Of a stretch of DNA of 53,070 nucleotides, positions 1-7,298 are shown one piece after another. The DNA comes from Anaerolinea thermolimosa (lineage in GTDB: Bacteria; Chloroflexota; Anaerolineae; Anaerolineales; Anaerolineaceae), in assembly GCF_001050195.2 (NCBI RefSeq), contig NZ_DF967966.1, positions 193,643-246,712 of the forward strand. Reading direction: 5' to 3'. Positions within the stretch are counted from its first letter, which is position 1. The number at the start of each line of letters is the position of its first letter. Made by a program: the position numbers and the translations under genes. The notes under the pieces are model-generated. The model saw only the letters and a list, made by a program, of their open reading frames with translations, ran no database searches and was not told the origin of the DNA.

Positions 1-326
1 CTAGTCTCCAGCGCGGGGGTGGCGGTAGGAGCGGGGGTGACGATTGCCAGCAGCACGTCCTGCCCGACAATGAGGTCACAGGCTTCATTGAGCTTGTTCA
101 GGGTGCGCAACTGTTCCACTTTAACGCCGGTGAGGAGTTCGATGCGCAAACAGCTATCGCCGCTCTGCACTTTATAAAGAATGCGCCCCTGGGCATCGGG
201 GGTGGGCGTCTGGTAAACGGCCTGCCCTGGCAGGCTGGCCCGCGCAGGGGCCGTAAACGCCAGCGCCAATCCCAGGGCGAACACCCCGCCAAGAAGGATG
301 CATAAAAAGAGAGGCTTTCGAGTCAT
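1..326 (-). CDS. LysM-domain secreted protein, N-terminal part (runs off the left edge)
   Basis: An open frame reads from an ATG at 326 leftwards to the window edge without a stop (108 codons). Residues 1-30 form a signal peptide: basic start (MTRKP), a hydrophobic stretch and an A-R-A type cleavage site. A LysM module follows at about residues 48-89, beginning YKVQSGDSC, with the usual start-threshold-leaf pattern (L-R-I-E-L-L-T-G, then L-N-K-L-N-E). After it comes a T/P/A-rich linker of the kind that joins repeated LysM modules in Chloroflexota envelope proteins. LysM binds peptidoglycan or chitin-like glycans, so the protein probably sits outside the membrane. It starts 18 bases after the gnd stop. 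What lies beyond the edge is unknown. Confidence 0.75.
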   Translation of the reverse strand, partial: MTRKPLFLCILLGGVFALGLALAFTAPARASLPGQAVYQTPTPDAQGRILYKVQSGDSCLRIELLTGVKVEQLRTLNKLNEACDLIVGQDVLLAIVTPAPTATPALET

Positions 327-343
327 CTTTTTGATTATAACAC

Positions 344-1762
344 TCAAGCCGAACCCCATTCAGTGTGGAAGATGCCCTCGCGATCTACGCGGCGATAGGT
401 ATGGGCACCGAAGAAATCTCGCTGAGCCTGGGTGAGGTTGGCCGGCAGGCGCTCACTGCGGTAGGCGTCGTAATAGGCCAGGGCAGAAGAGAGCGCCAGG
501 GCCGGGATGCCCAGCTCGATGGCCGTCTGGACGACCCGGCGCAACGCGCCTTGCCGGGTTTCAACCGCTTCGCGGAAGGCATCGTCGAGGAGGAGGTTGG
601 TGAGGCCGGGGTTGCGGCGGTAGGCGTTGGTAATGTTGCCCAGCAAACTGGCGCGGATGATACAGCCTGCGCGCCAGATGCGCGCGATCTCGGCCAGGTC
701 GAAGTTGTACTGATATTCCTGAGAAGCGGTGCGCAACAGGCTCATCCCCTGGGCGTAGGCCAGCACCTTACCGGCGTAGAGCGCGGCGCGGGCGGCCTCG
801 ATGAGCTCGGAGCGGTTGCCGGTGTAATGGCCGGTGGGGCCGTGTAATACGCGGCTGGCGGCCACCCGTTCGGATTTCAAGCCGGAAAGGATGCGGCTCT
901 CGACGGCGGCGTTGATGGTGGGGATGGGAGCGCCGATATCGAAGGCGTTCTGACTCGTCCATTTGCCGGTGCCTTTCTGCTGGGCTTCATCGAGGATCAC
1001 ATCCACCAGCGGCTGCCCGGTCCATTCATCAACCCGGCGCAGGATGGCGGCGGTGATTTCGATCAGGTAAGAGCGCAGTTCGCCCTGGTTCCACGCGGCG
1101 AACACATCGGCCAGCTCTGCGGCTGAGAGGCCCGCGCCGCGGCTGAGCAGATCATAAATTTCGGCGATGAGCTGCATATCGGCGTACTCGATGCCGTTGT
1201 GCACGGTTTTGACGTAATGCCCCGCTCCGCGCGGCCCCATATACGCCACGCAGGGGGCGCCATCCTCTTCGGCTTTGGCGGCAATTTTCTCCAGGATGGG
1301 CCGCAGGGCTTCCCAGGATTCGCGGCTGCCTCCCGGCATGATGGAAGGCCCCCAGAGGGCGCCTTCTTCGCCGCCCGAAACCCCCATGCCCACAAAGTGA
1401 AATCCCTCAGCGGTAAGGGCCACGCTGCGGCGTTCGGTATCCAAAAAAAACGAATTGCCGCCATCGATGAGAATATCCCCGGGCTCGAGGTGGGGTTTGA
1501 TTTCTTCGATGACCCCGTCCACTGCGGCACCGGCGGTGACCATGAGTAAGATGCGGCGCGGGCGTTCCAGCTGTTCGACCAGGCTTGTGTATGAGTCGCT
1601 ACCGGTGATGCGCTTGCCAGCGGCTTCACCCTGTAAAAAGGCGTGCATTTTCGACTGTGTTTTGTTGTAAACGGCTACCGAAAAGCCATTCCGCTCGATA
1701 TTGAGTACCAGATTGCGGCCCATCACACCCAGGCCAACCAAACCGATGGAAGCTTTGGTCAT
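344..1762 (-). CDS. gnd: 6-phosphogluconate dehydrogenase, decarboxylating
   Basis: 472 residues, the usual full length. The N-terminus has the Rossmann pattern GLGVMGRN; the substrate and catalytic region reads GPRGAGHYVKTVHNGIEY, containing the Lys and the H-N-G-I-E-Y signature of the family, and the helical C-terminal dimer domain is complete. The enzyme oxidises 6-phosphogluconate to ribulose-5-phosphate and CO2 with NAD(P)+. The ATG follows a strong AAAGGAGGG ribosome binding site. It is the last gene of the hexuronate block, 109 bases after the larA-like gene, with a strongly folded leader in between. Its presence here, where one would expect uxuA/kdgK/eda genes, suggests that the block feeds 6-phosphogluconate. 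Confidence 0.95.
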   Translation of the reverse strand: MTKASIGLVGLGVMGRNLVLNIERNGFSVAVYNKTQSKMHAFLQGEAAGKRITGSDSYTSLVEQLERPRRILLMVTAGAAVDGVIEEIKPHLEPGDILIDGGNSFFLDTERRSVALTAEGFHFVGMGVSGGEEGALWGPSIMPGGSRESWEALRPILEKIAAKAEEDGAPCVAYMGPRGAGHYVKTVHNGIEYADMQLIAEIYDLLSRGAGLSAAELADVFAAWNQGELRSYLIEITAAILRRVDEWTGQPLVDVILDEAQQKGTGKWTSQNAFDIGAPIPTINAAVESRILSGLKSERVAASRVLHGPTGHYTGNRSELIEAARAALYAGKVLAYAQGMSLLRTASQEYQYNFDLAEIARIWRAGCIIRASLLGNITNAYRRNPGLTNLLLDDAFREAVETRQGALRRVVQTAIELGIPALALSSALAYYDAYRSERLPANLTQAQRDFFGAHTYRRVDREGIFHTEWGSA

Positions 1763-1778
1763 GGATGCCCTCCTTTGG

Positions 1779-1886
1779 CTTTCCCGGCTGGCTCGCTGAC
1801 GGGATGGATCAACCCAGGCAGGAGTGACCGGGAAAGAAATTATGAAGTAATAGGATTTCCAGAGCCAGCTTTTAGGTGGCTGGCTC
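1779..1886 (-). promoter_or_regulatory. Candidate RNA switch between larA-like gene and gnd
   Basis: In RNA sense (minus strand) the order is: A (GAGCCAGC, 1886-1879), the larA-like stop codon, B (GCTGGCTC, 1869-1862), C (CTTTCCCGG, 1836-1828), A' (GAGCCAGC, 1794-1787) and D (CCGGGAAAG, 1787-1779). The gnd ribosome binding site starts two bases later. A pairs perfectly with B, and C with D. B can also pair perfectly with A', which abuts D, so B:A' pairing competes with C:D. This is the layout of an attenuator or translation-coupling switch. It is read from the sequence only; no known riboswitch family was recognised. Confidence 0.45.
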
Positions 1887-3149
1887 CATTATACCGCCTT
1901 CGCGAAGGCGATAGAGAATTTCACCGGCGCGCGGGACGAGAAGCAGACCCTCTGCCTCACGCCCCTCCCATTCAGCAAGCTGAATCGATGCCGGGTCGAG
2001 GTATCCCAGATTAAGGCGGCGGCAACGTTCCTCAGGAATGCCAGTAGCCAGGGTTACCCGGATGCGGGGTGTCTCAATGCCGGTGGCGGCGTCGTATTGT
2101 CCTGCGCCTTTCACGTGGGTGGAATGCGCCAGGATGCCCCAGGGATAATCCTTGAAGCGTTCCCATTGCTTGAGGAAGTAATCGCGGGTGTGGTAGCCGA
2201 TTTCATCCAGAAGGGCGCCGTGGCTGTAACTGACCTCGCGGATATGGGGGGCGTAGATGATCACCTCACCGCCATCGGCCACCACCGGTTCCACTTTGTA
2301 CATGCCTTTAGCGGCAGTCCACAGATCGTCGTAGAGGGTGGGCATGACCGAAAGCACGCGCCGGAAGGGCTTTTCAACATACCGAATGTGCACCTGTGCC
2401 GAAAGCGCCGAGGCGCTTTGCCAGGCTTCCTGCGGGGTGCCGTAGAAACATCCGGCTACCCCTTCGTGGGTGACGACGAGGGCCAGGCAGGCCGCCGGTG
2501 TGGGGATGAAAGCCGCCGCGGCGTCGATCACGGCGCGCACCGGGGTTGGAGCGGTGCCGATGATGCGGCGGCTGGTGAGCATGGCCCCCAGCCAGTGAGT
2601 GAAGTGAATAATTTCGGGGCCGGCAATGCCCGGGAAGAAATACTTGTTCCCTCCCGAAAACCCAACCACCTCGTGAGGGAAGACTGGCCCCAGAATGAGC
2701 AGACGATCGTACTCCAGAACGAGGCGGTTGAGGCGTACGGGCACTTCCTGCGTAAAGAGGCCGCCCGTCAGCCTGTGGATGGTTTTGGCGGTGAGAGTGC
2801 CCAGATGGACGAAGGTGGAAGGCTCCATCCAGCCATGGTTGAAGACGCGCCCGGTGGGCAGAGTGCCCTGCACCACGGGAACGCCAAAATGCCGTGAAAG
2901 CGCGGCGTCATCCATAGGGCGGTGGGTGCCCAGAGCAATGAGGTAATCCATGGCGGCCACGCGCGGGGCGAGATGCCGCGCAAGGAGCGTGTGCATCTGC
3001 GGAAGCGGCATGGTGCGGGTGCCGTCTGGCACGATGACCAGCACGCGTCTACCGGTCAGGTCGAGGGCCTGAAGACCCTCGGCTACCACACCTTCCAGTT
3101 CGGCAGGAGAGAGGTATCGATCAGCGAATCCCAGGCCGGGAGGGTTCAT
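1872..3149 (-). CDS. LarA-family nickel-pincer racemase/epimerase (DUF2088), candidate sugar-acid C2-epimerase
   Basis: 425 residues, family length. LarA lactate racemase racemises 2-hydroxyacids with a nickel-pincer nucleotide cofactor bound to a lysine. The known key positions appear here: PDGTR (42-45) for the N-terminal nucleotide-binding motif, GTHRPM with His76 and Arg77, PHEVVGFSGGNK with His159 and Lys169, and His185. His159-Lys169-His185 have the same spacing as His174-Lys184-His200 of Lactiplantibacillus LarA. The ATG overlaps the preceding aldolase stop by four bases, so the genes are translationally coupled. The superfamily is known to include malate, phenyllactate and 2-hydroxyglutarate racemases and a D-gluconate 2-epimerase. 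In this uronate operon, epimerising D-mannonate to D-gluconate is the most economical guess, but it is inference. The cofactor genes larB, larC and larE are not in the window. Confidence 0.8.
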   Translation of the reverse strand: MNPPGLGFADRYLSPAELEGVVAEGLQALDLTGRRVLVIVPDGTRTMPLPQMHTLLARHLAPRVAAMDYLIALGTHRPMDDAALSRHFGVPVVQGTLPTGRVFNHGWMEPSTFVHLGTLTAKTIHRLTGGLFTQEVPVRLNRLVLEYDRLLILGPVFPHEVVGFSGGNKYFFPGIAGPEIIHFTHWLGAMLTSRRIIGTAPTPVRAVIDAAAAFIPTPAACLALVVTHEGVAGCFYGTPQEAWQSASALSAQVHIRYVEKPFRRVLSVMPTLYDDLWTAAKGMYKVEPVVADGGEVIIYAPHIREVSYSHGALLDEIGYHTRDYFLKQWERFKDYPWGILAHSTHVKGAGQYDAATGIETPRIRVTLATGIPEERCRRLNLGYLDPASIQLAEWEGREAEGLLLVPRAGEILYRLREGGIMEPAT

Positions 3150-3904
3150 GCGGCACCTTTCAGATCTTTGAGCAGGTTACTCAGGGCGGTGTTGAGGAGG
3201 AGCGTGTCGGTGGAACAGGCGACCATGGAGAAGCCCTTTTCCATGGCCCAGCGAGCGCCGGTTGGATCGCCCATAAAGATGCCGCACGGGCGGGCTCTTT
3301 CCTGGCAGACCTGCACCACATGCTCAATGGCTGCCCGCACTTCGGGGTCGTCGGTAAAGCCGGGCTTGCCCATGCTGGCTGAAAGATCAAACGGCCCTAC
3401 CAGCACTCCGTCGATGCCGGGCACCTGGAGAATACCCTCCAGGTTCTGGACTGCCTGAATGTGCTCGATCTGCGCAATGACGGTGGTGTACTGATTGGCA
3501 GTATCCACATAGACGCGGAAGTTCTGCCCGTAGCGGTGTGCCCGCCCCACCCCCACACTGCGCCTCCCGGCGGGTGGGTACTGGGCGTGCTGTGCCACCC
3601 GTGCGGCTTCTTCGGGGGTGTTTACCATGGGGACGATGATACCGGCCACGCCCAGGTCGAGGGTTTTCTTGATCCACACAGAAGAGGAAGAAGGCAGCCG
3701 CGCCAGGCAGGCGCAACGCGGCCCGGCGGCCATGGCCATGCGCTGAACAGCGGCGAAGTCGAGCAGGCCGTGTTCCATATCCAGAAAGAGCCAGTCAAAG
3801 CCCGCCTGGGCGGCCATTTCGGCGATTTCGGGCAGGGGCAGGCTGAGGACAATCCCCAGCAGTTTCTCGCGGCGTAAAAATTTGGATTTAAAAGCGGCAT
3901 TCAT
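3146..3904 (-). CDS. HpcH/HpaI-family aldolase (2-keto-3-deoxy sugar acid aldolase type)
   Basis: 252 residues, normal for the class II pyruvate aldolases (HpcH, GarL, YfaU). The family core is visible: FLDMEHGLLD near the start with the catalytic His, QIEHIQAVQNLEGI with the metal-binding Glu, and GVLVGPFDLSASMGKPG with the metal-binding Asp. Such enzymes cleave 2-keto-3-deoxy acids to pyruvate and an aldehyde using a divalent metal. It begins six bases after the SDR gene stop, behind a GGAGTG, and overlaps the larA-like start by four bases. In a uronate operon it could cleave 2-keto-3-deoxygluconate or a related acid. That would need a mannonate or gluconate dehydratase, which is not seen in the window. 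Confidence 0.85.
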   Translation of the reverse strand: MNAAFKSKFLRREKLLGIVLSLPLPEIAEMAAQAGFDWLFLDMEHGLLDFAAVQRMAMAAGPRCACLARLPSSSSVWIKKTLDLGVAGIIVPMVNTPEEAARVAQHAQYPPAGRRSVGVGRAHRYGQNFRVYVDTANQYTTVIAQIEHIQAVQNLEGILQVPGIDGVLVGPFDLSASMGKPGFTDDPEVRAAIEHVVQVCQERARPCGIFMGDPTGARWAMEKGFSMVACSTDTLLLNTALSNLLKDLKGAA

Positions 3905-3910
3905 GGGATG

Positions 3911-4744
3911 CTACACTCCACTGTATGCAAGGAATCCGCCATCCACAGGGATGACCGTGCCGGTGACGAAACGCGCGGCAGGAGAAGCCAGCCAGAGAGC
4001 CGCACCTACCAGGTCGGAGGGGTCGCCAAAGCGGCCCATGGGGGTGTGGCTGATGATGGCCTGGCCGCGGGGCGAAAGCTCACCGGTTTCGGGGTTGGTG
4101 AGGAGGAAGCGGTTCTGGCGGGTGAGGAAAAATCCCGGCGCGATGGCGTTAACGCGAATTTCAGGGGAGCATTCGCGGGCCATATAGACGGCCAGCCATG
4201 CCGTAAAGTTGCTCACCGCGGCCTTGGCGGCGCCGTAGGCCACCACGCGGGTGAGGGGACGAAAGGCCGTCATGGAAGAAATGTTGATGATGACCCCTTT
4301 TTGTTGCTGTGCCATTTGCCGCCCGAAGATCTGGCAGGGATAGAGCGTGCCCATCAGGTTAAGGTCAAACACTGCAGCAAGGGCGTCGGCGGGGAGGTCG
4401 AAGAAAGAGAGATCGGGGGCGGTGGCGGCGCGGGGCTGGTTGCCCCCGGCGCCATTGAGGAGAATATCCACTGCGCCGAAGGTGCTTACCACGGCATGGC
4501 AGGCTTCTTCCAGGGATGGACGGTCGAGTACGTCGCAGTGGAAGGCGGCGGCCTGCCCTCCGGTGGCCTGAATTTCGTCCACCAGCGCTCTGGCGGCATC
4601 CATGGAGCGCGCCAGAATGGCCACCCTGGCTCCGGCGCGGGCGTAGGCGCGGGCCAGTTCACTGCATAGCACACCGGTAGCGCCGGTGATGGCCGCCACC
4701 TGGCCTTCGAGGGAGAAGAGAGAAGTGAGATAGGCAGTGTCCAT
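3911..4744 (-). CDS. uxuB: SDR-family D-mannonate oxidoreductase (fructuronate reductase)
   Basis: 277 residues from the ATG at 4744, preferred over an in-frame TTG at 4756 because a GAGG lies at the right distance. It is a short-chain dehydrogenase with TGATGVLCSE as nucleotide-binding motif, NGAGGNQ at the position of the NAG motif, catalytic Ser in INISSMTAF and YGAAK for Tyr-x-x-x-Lys. The C-terminal part, with the insertion around TRQNRFLL and the end GTVIPVDGGFLAYSGV, resembles the Bacillus-type mannonate oxidoreductase rather than the long-chain proteobacterial UxuB. It would reduce D-fructuronate to D-mannonate with NAD(P)H, the step after UxaC. It starts eight bases after the uxaC stop. 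A related 2-keto sugar-acid reductase activity cannot be excluded. Confidence 0.82.
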   Translation of the reverse strand: MDTAYLTSLFSLEGQVAAITGATGVLCSELARAYARAGARVAILARSMDAARALVDEIQATGGQAAAFHCDVLDRPSLEEACHAVVSTFGAVDILLNGAGGNQPRAATAPDLSFFDLPADALAAVFDLNLMGTLYPCQIFGRQMAQQQKGVIINISSMTAFRPLTRVVAYGAAKAAVSNFTAWLAVYMARECSPEIRVNAIAPGFFLTRQNRFLLTNPETGELSPRGQAIISHTPMGRFGDPSDLVGAALWLASPAARFVTGTVIPVDGGFLAYSGV

Positions 4745-4752
4745 GATGAACC

Positions 4753-6192
4753 TCAATTCAGAGTAGCAGGGGGCTGTTCCAGCCGGTAGGCCCGGCGCGG
4801 GAGATCGTAGGCCAGTTCGCGGGCCATTTCAAGGGCTTCATCGTTGCCGATGAAGCCGCGCACAAGCAGGCCGGCCAGCCAGTTGGCCACGGCGCGCCGC
4901 CACAGATCGTGGCGGGCGGGGATGGAGAGGAAGGCGCGTGTGTCGTCATTGAAGCCCACAGTATTATAAATACCTGCGGTTTCCATCACCTGGTCAAAAT
5001 ACCGGCGCATGCCGTTCCAGGAATCGTGGAACCACCAGGGCGGGCCAAGGCGGAGGGCCGGGTAAACCCCTGCCAGCGGGGCCAGCTCACGCGCATAGGT
5101 GGTTTCGTCGAGGGTGAAGAGGATGAGCGTGAGGCGAGGGTCGGTGCCGTAGCGGGCCAGCAGCGGGCGCAGGTTGTGGGTAAATTCGGTCTGCACGGGG
5201 ATATCATAGCCACGGTCGCGGCCAAAACGGGCGAGGGTATCGGGGTGGTGATTGCGGAACGAGCCGCAATGCACCTGCATCACCAGGCCGTCCTCGCAAG
5301 ACATGCGCGCCATTTCCATGAGCATGTGTGCGGTAAAGCGGGGGGCATCGCCGGGTTGAAGCTGGCCCTGGAGGGCGCGCTGGAAGATGGCCCCGGCCTC
5401 TTCTTCGGACAGAGACGCCGTTTGGGGCTGGAAGACGCCGTGATCGGTGGCAACGGCGCCCAGCTGGCGGAAGGCCAACCGGCGGGCTTTCAGCGCGGTG
5501 AGGAAGGAGGCATAATCGCCGATGGCCACACCGCTGGCATGGCTGAGAGCTTCGATCTGGGCATGCCAGTTTTCGGTGTCGAGGTTCACAACGGCATCGG
5601 GCCGGAAGGTAGGAATGACTCGCCCCGGCCACCCTGAGGCGCGAAGGGCGCGGTGAGCATTCAGGGGATCAGAGGCCGAGTCGGTAGTGGCGAGGACTTT
5701 GATGTTGAACTTTTCGAAGAGGGCACGTGGACGGAACTCGGGAGAAGCCAGGCGCTCGACAATCTGGTCGTAGATGCGTGCGGCATTGTGAGCGGTGAGC
5801 TGTTCTTCGATGCCGAGGACAAATTTAAATTCGTAGGCCAGCCACAGTCCCGAAGGTGTGCCGCGAAAGAGGTGAAAGTGATCGGCGAAGAGCTGCCAGA
5901 TGCGGCGATGATCGCGCTCTACCGGTGAACCATCGACGGAGGGCACCCCCAGGCTTTCCAGGGGAACGCCCTGCGAATGGATCATGCGGAAGACGTAATG
6001 ATCGGGGATAACCAGTAAATCGGCGGGGGTGCCGAAGGAGGCGTGAGGGTCGGCAAAAAGAGCCGGGTCAACGTGCCCGTGAGGGCTGATGATAGGGAGG
6101 TTTTGAATGCTGTGGTAGAGGTTGAGTGCGGCGCGGCGGGTGGCCGGCTCGGGATCGAAACAGCGATCTTCAGGTAAATTCCAGGTCGTCAC
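4753..6192 (-). CDS. uxaC: Glucuronate/galacturonate isomerase
   Basis: 479 residues, usual size for UxaC of the amidohydrolase fold. Recognisable parts are ISPHGHVDP with the metal-binding HxH near residue 39, LATTDSASDPL in the middle, MQVHCGSFRNHHP and VGFNDDTRAFLSIPARHDLWRR near the C-terminus. The enzyme isomerises D-glucuronate to D-fructuronate (and D-galacturonate to D-tagaturonate). The start is a GTG at 6192 with GGAGGG just upstream; a promoter with TTGACA is found at 6222-6250. It is the first gene of the hexuronate operon. No transporter or uronidase is in the window, so the source of the uronate is not shown. Confidence 0.95.
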   Translation of the reverse strand: MTTWNLPEDRCFDPEPATRRAALNLYHSIQNLPIISPHGHVDPALFADPHASFGTPADLLVIPDHYVFRMIHSQGVPLESLGVPSVDGSPVERDHRRIWQLFADHFHLFRGTPSGLWLAYEFKFVLGIEEQLTAHNAARIYDQIVERLASPEFRPRALFEKFNIKVLATTDSASDPLNAHRALRASGWPGRVIPTFRPDAVVNLDTENWHAQIEALSHASGVAIGDYASFLTALKARRLAFRQLGAVATDHGVFQPQTASLSEEEAGAIFQRALQGQLQPGDAPRFTAHMLMEMARMSCEDGLVMQVHCGSFRNHHPDTLARFGRDRGYDIPVQTEFTHNLRPLLARYGTDPRLTLILFTLDETTYARELAPLAGVYPALRLGPPWWFHDSWNGMRRYFDQVMETAGIYNTVGFNDDTRAFLSIPARHDLWRRAVANWLAGLLVRGFIGNDEALEMARELAYDLPRRAYRLEQPPATLN

Positions 6193-6221
6193 GGGAGAAA
6201 CCCTCCGGAGGGGATGCTACT

Positions 6222-6250
6222 ACTATGCCCGAAAAGCAAAGGCGTGTCAA
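6222..6250 (-). promoter_or_regulatory. Promoter of the uxaC operon
   Basis: On the minus strand TTGACA (6250-6245) is followed after 17 bases by CATAGT (6227-6222). Transcription would start near 6215, about 23 bases before the uxaC GTG. The -35 box is perfect and the -10 box matches four of six positions. Confidence 0.6.
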
Positions 6251-6344
6251 GCGCAGTACACAGAGAAAACAACCCTGCAGCGGGTGTGCCGGATTCCTCT
6301 GAAACTCATGCCTTTTTTCAGGATGGCATTTTCATGATTTATAG

Positions 6345-6377
6345 TACAATAATTTCGCAGAAAAAGACAACGTTGTC
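6345..6377 (+). promoter_or_regulatory. Possible -10 box and LacI-type palindrome upstream of the methyl-transfer module
   Basis: TACAAT at 6345-6350 could be a -10 element for the genes starting at 6411. Just downstream lies a perfect 12-base palindrome GACAACGTTGTC (6366-6377) with the central CG typical of LacI-family operators. It lies in the divergent region between uxaC and the methyltransferase gene and could act on either side. No regulator gene is nearby. Confidence 0.35.
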
Positions 6378-6410
6378 ATAATGCAAAGGATGCCGCCTGG
6401 AGGGCTTGAG

Positions 6411-7298
6411 ATGATCTCTTCACGATTCTTCGATTTGTTGCATTCCGGCAAACCGGTGGTTCTGGATGGAGCCACGGGGACAAACCTCCAGGCGCGCGGG
6501 TTGCCCACAGGCACCCCTTCGGATGTGTGGGTGCTGGATAACCCTGCCGAGGTGATCCGCCTGCACCATGATTTCATTACCGCCGGGGCTGAGGTGATTC
6601 TCACCAACACGTTTGGCTCCAGCCGGTTGCATCTGGCCCATGCGGGGCTGGATGCACGTTTTGAAGAAACCAACCGCACTGCGGTAGCCCTCGCCAGGCA
6701 GGCCGCCGCGGGCAGTGAGGTGCTGGTGGCCGGTTCACTCGGGCCGCTGGGCGAGATGCTCGAACCGGCGGGAACGTTGAGCGCCGAAACTGCCGCACAG
6801 GTTTACGCCGAACAGGCGCGTCTGCTGGCCGAGGCCGGGGTAGACTTGCTGGTGATTGAAACCCAGTTTGACCTGAACGAAGCCCTGGCCGCTGTGCGGG
6901 GGGTGAAGTCGGTGACGGATCTGCCGCTGGTGTGTTCCTTCAGTTACGACCGCGGTACCCGCACCATGATGGGCCTGCGCCCGGCGCAGGCTGCCCAGGC
7001 GCTTGCAGGGGCGGGCCTGGCGGCGATCGGGATTAACTGCGGGCGTAGCCTGGAAGATAACCGCAGAGCGCTGGACGAGTTACGCGCGGCGACCGATCTG
7101 CCCATCTGGTTCAAGCCTAACGCAGGACTGCCCCACAGCGATGCCGAAGGGCGCATGATCTACGATGTGACCCCGGCGATGATGGGTGAGCAGGTGGCCG
7201 GGTGGGTGGCCGGTGGGGCGGTGCTGGTGGGCGGTTGCTGTGGCACCTCTCCCGAACACCTGCGGGCAATTGCAGAGGCGGTCAGGAAGGTGGCATGA
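6411..7298 (+). CDS. Homocysteine S-methyltransferase-domain protein (MetH N-terminal module, stand-alone)
   Basis: 295 residues from the ATG at 6411, chosen over an in-frame ATG at 6381 because GGAGGG (6399-6404) is correctly spaced for it. The fold is the zinc-dependent homocysteine methyltransferase barrel: VLDGATGTNLQARG near the start, ETQFDLNEA in the middle, and zinc ligands Cys210 (INCG) and Cys276-Cys277 (GGCCGTSP). In MetH this module moves a methyl group from methylcobalamin to homocysteine. Here it stands alone and overlaps by four bases with a RACo-type activator gene, followed by a separate corrinoid protein. The three genes probably act as a split methyltransferase. The folate-binding module of MetH is missing, so the methyl donor is unknown. 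Confidence 0.88.
   Translation: MISSRFFDLLHSGKPVVLDGATGTNLQARGLPTGTPSDVWVLDNPAEVIRLHHDFITAGAEVILTNTFGSSRLHLAHAGLDARFEETNRTAVALARQAAAGSEVLVAGSLGPLGEMLEPAGTLSAETAAQVYAEQARLLAEAGVDLLVIETQFDLNEALAAVRGVKSVTDLPLVCSFSYDRGTRTMMGLRPAQAAQALAGAGLAAIGINCGRSLEDNRRALDELRAATDLPIWFKPNAGLPHSDAEGRMIYDVTPAMMGEQVAGWVAGGAVLVGGCCGTSPEHLRAIAEAVRKVA

Noticed and set aside
2097-2897. 266-codon plus-strand frame opposite the larA-like gene
   Set aside because: Antisense shadow of a gene with intact LarA motifs; no family features and no ribosome binding site.
7202-7294. 31-residue upstream extension of the RACo-type protein
   Set aside because: Overlaps the methyltransferase in another frame; the ATG at 7295 overlaps the stop as ATGA and starts the ferredoxin domain correctly.
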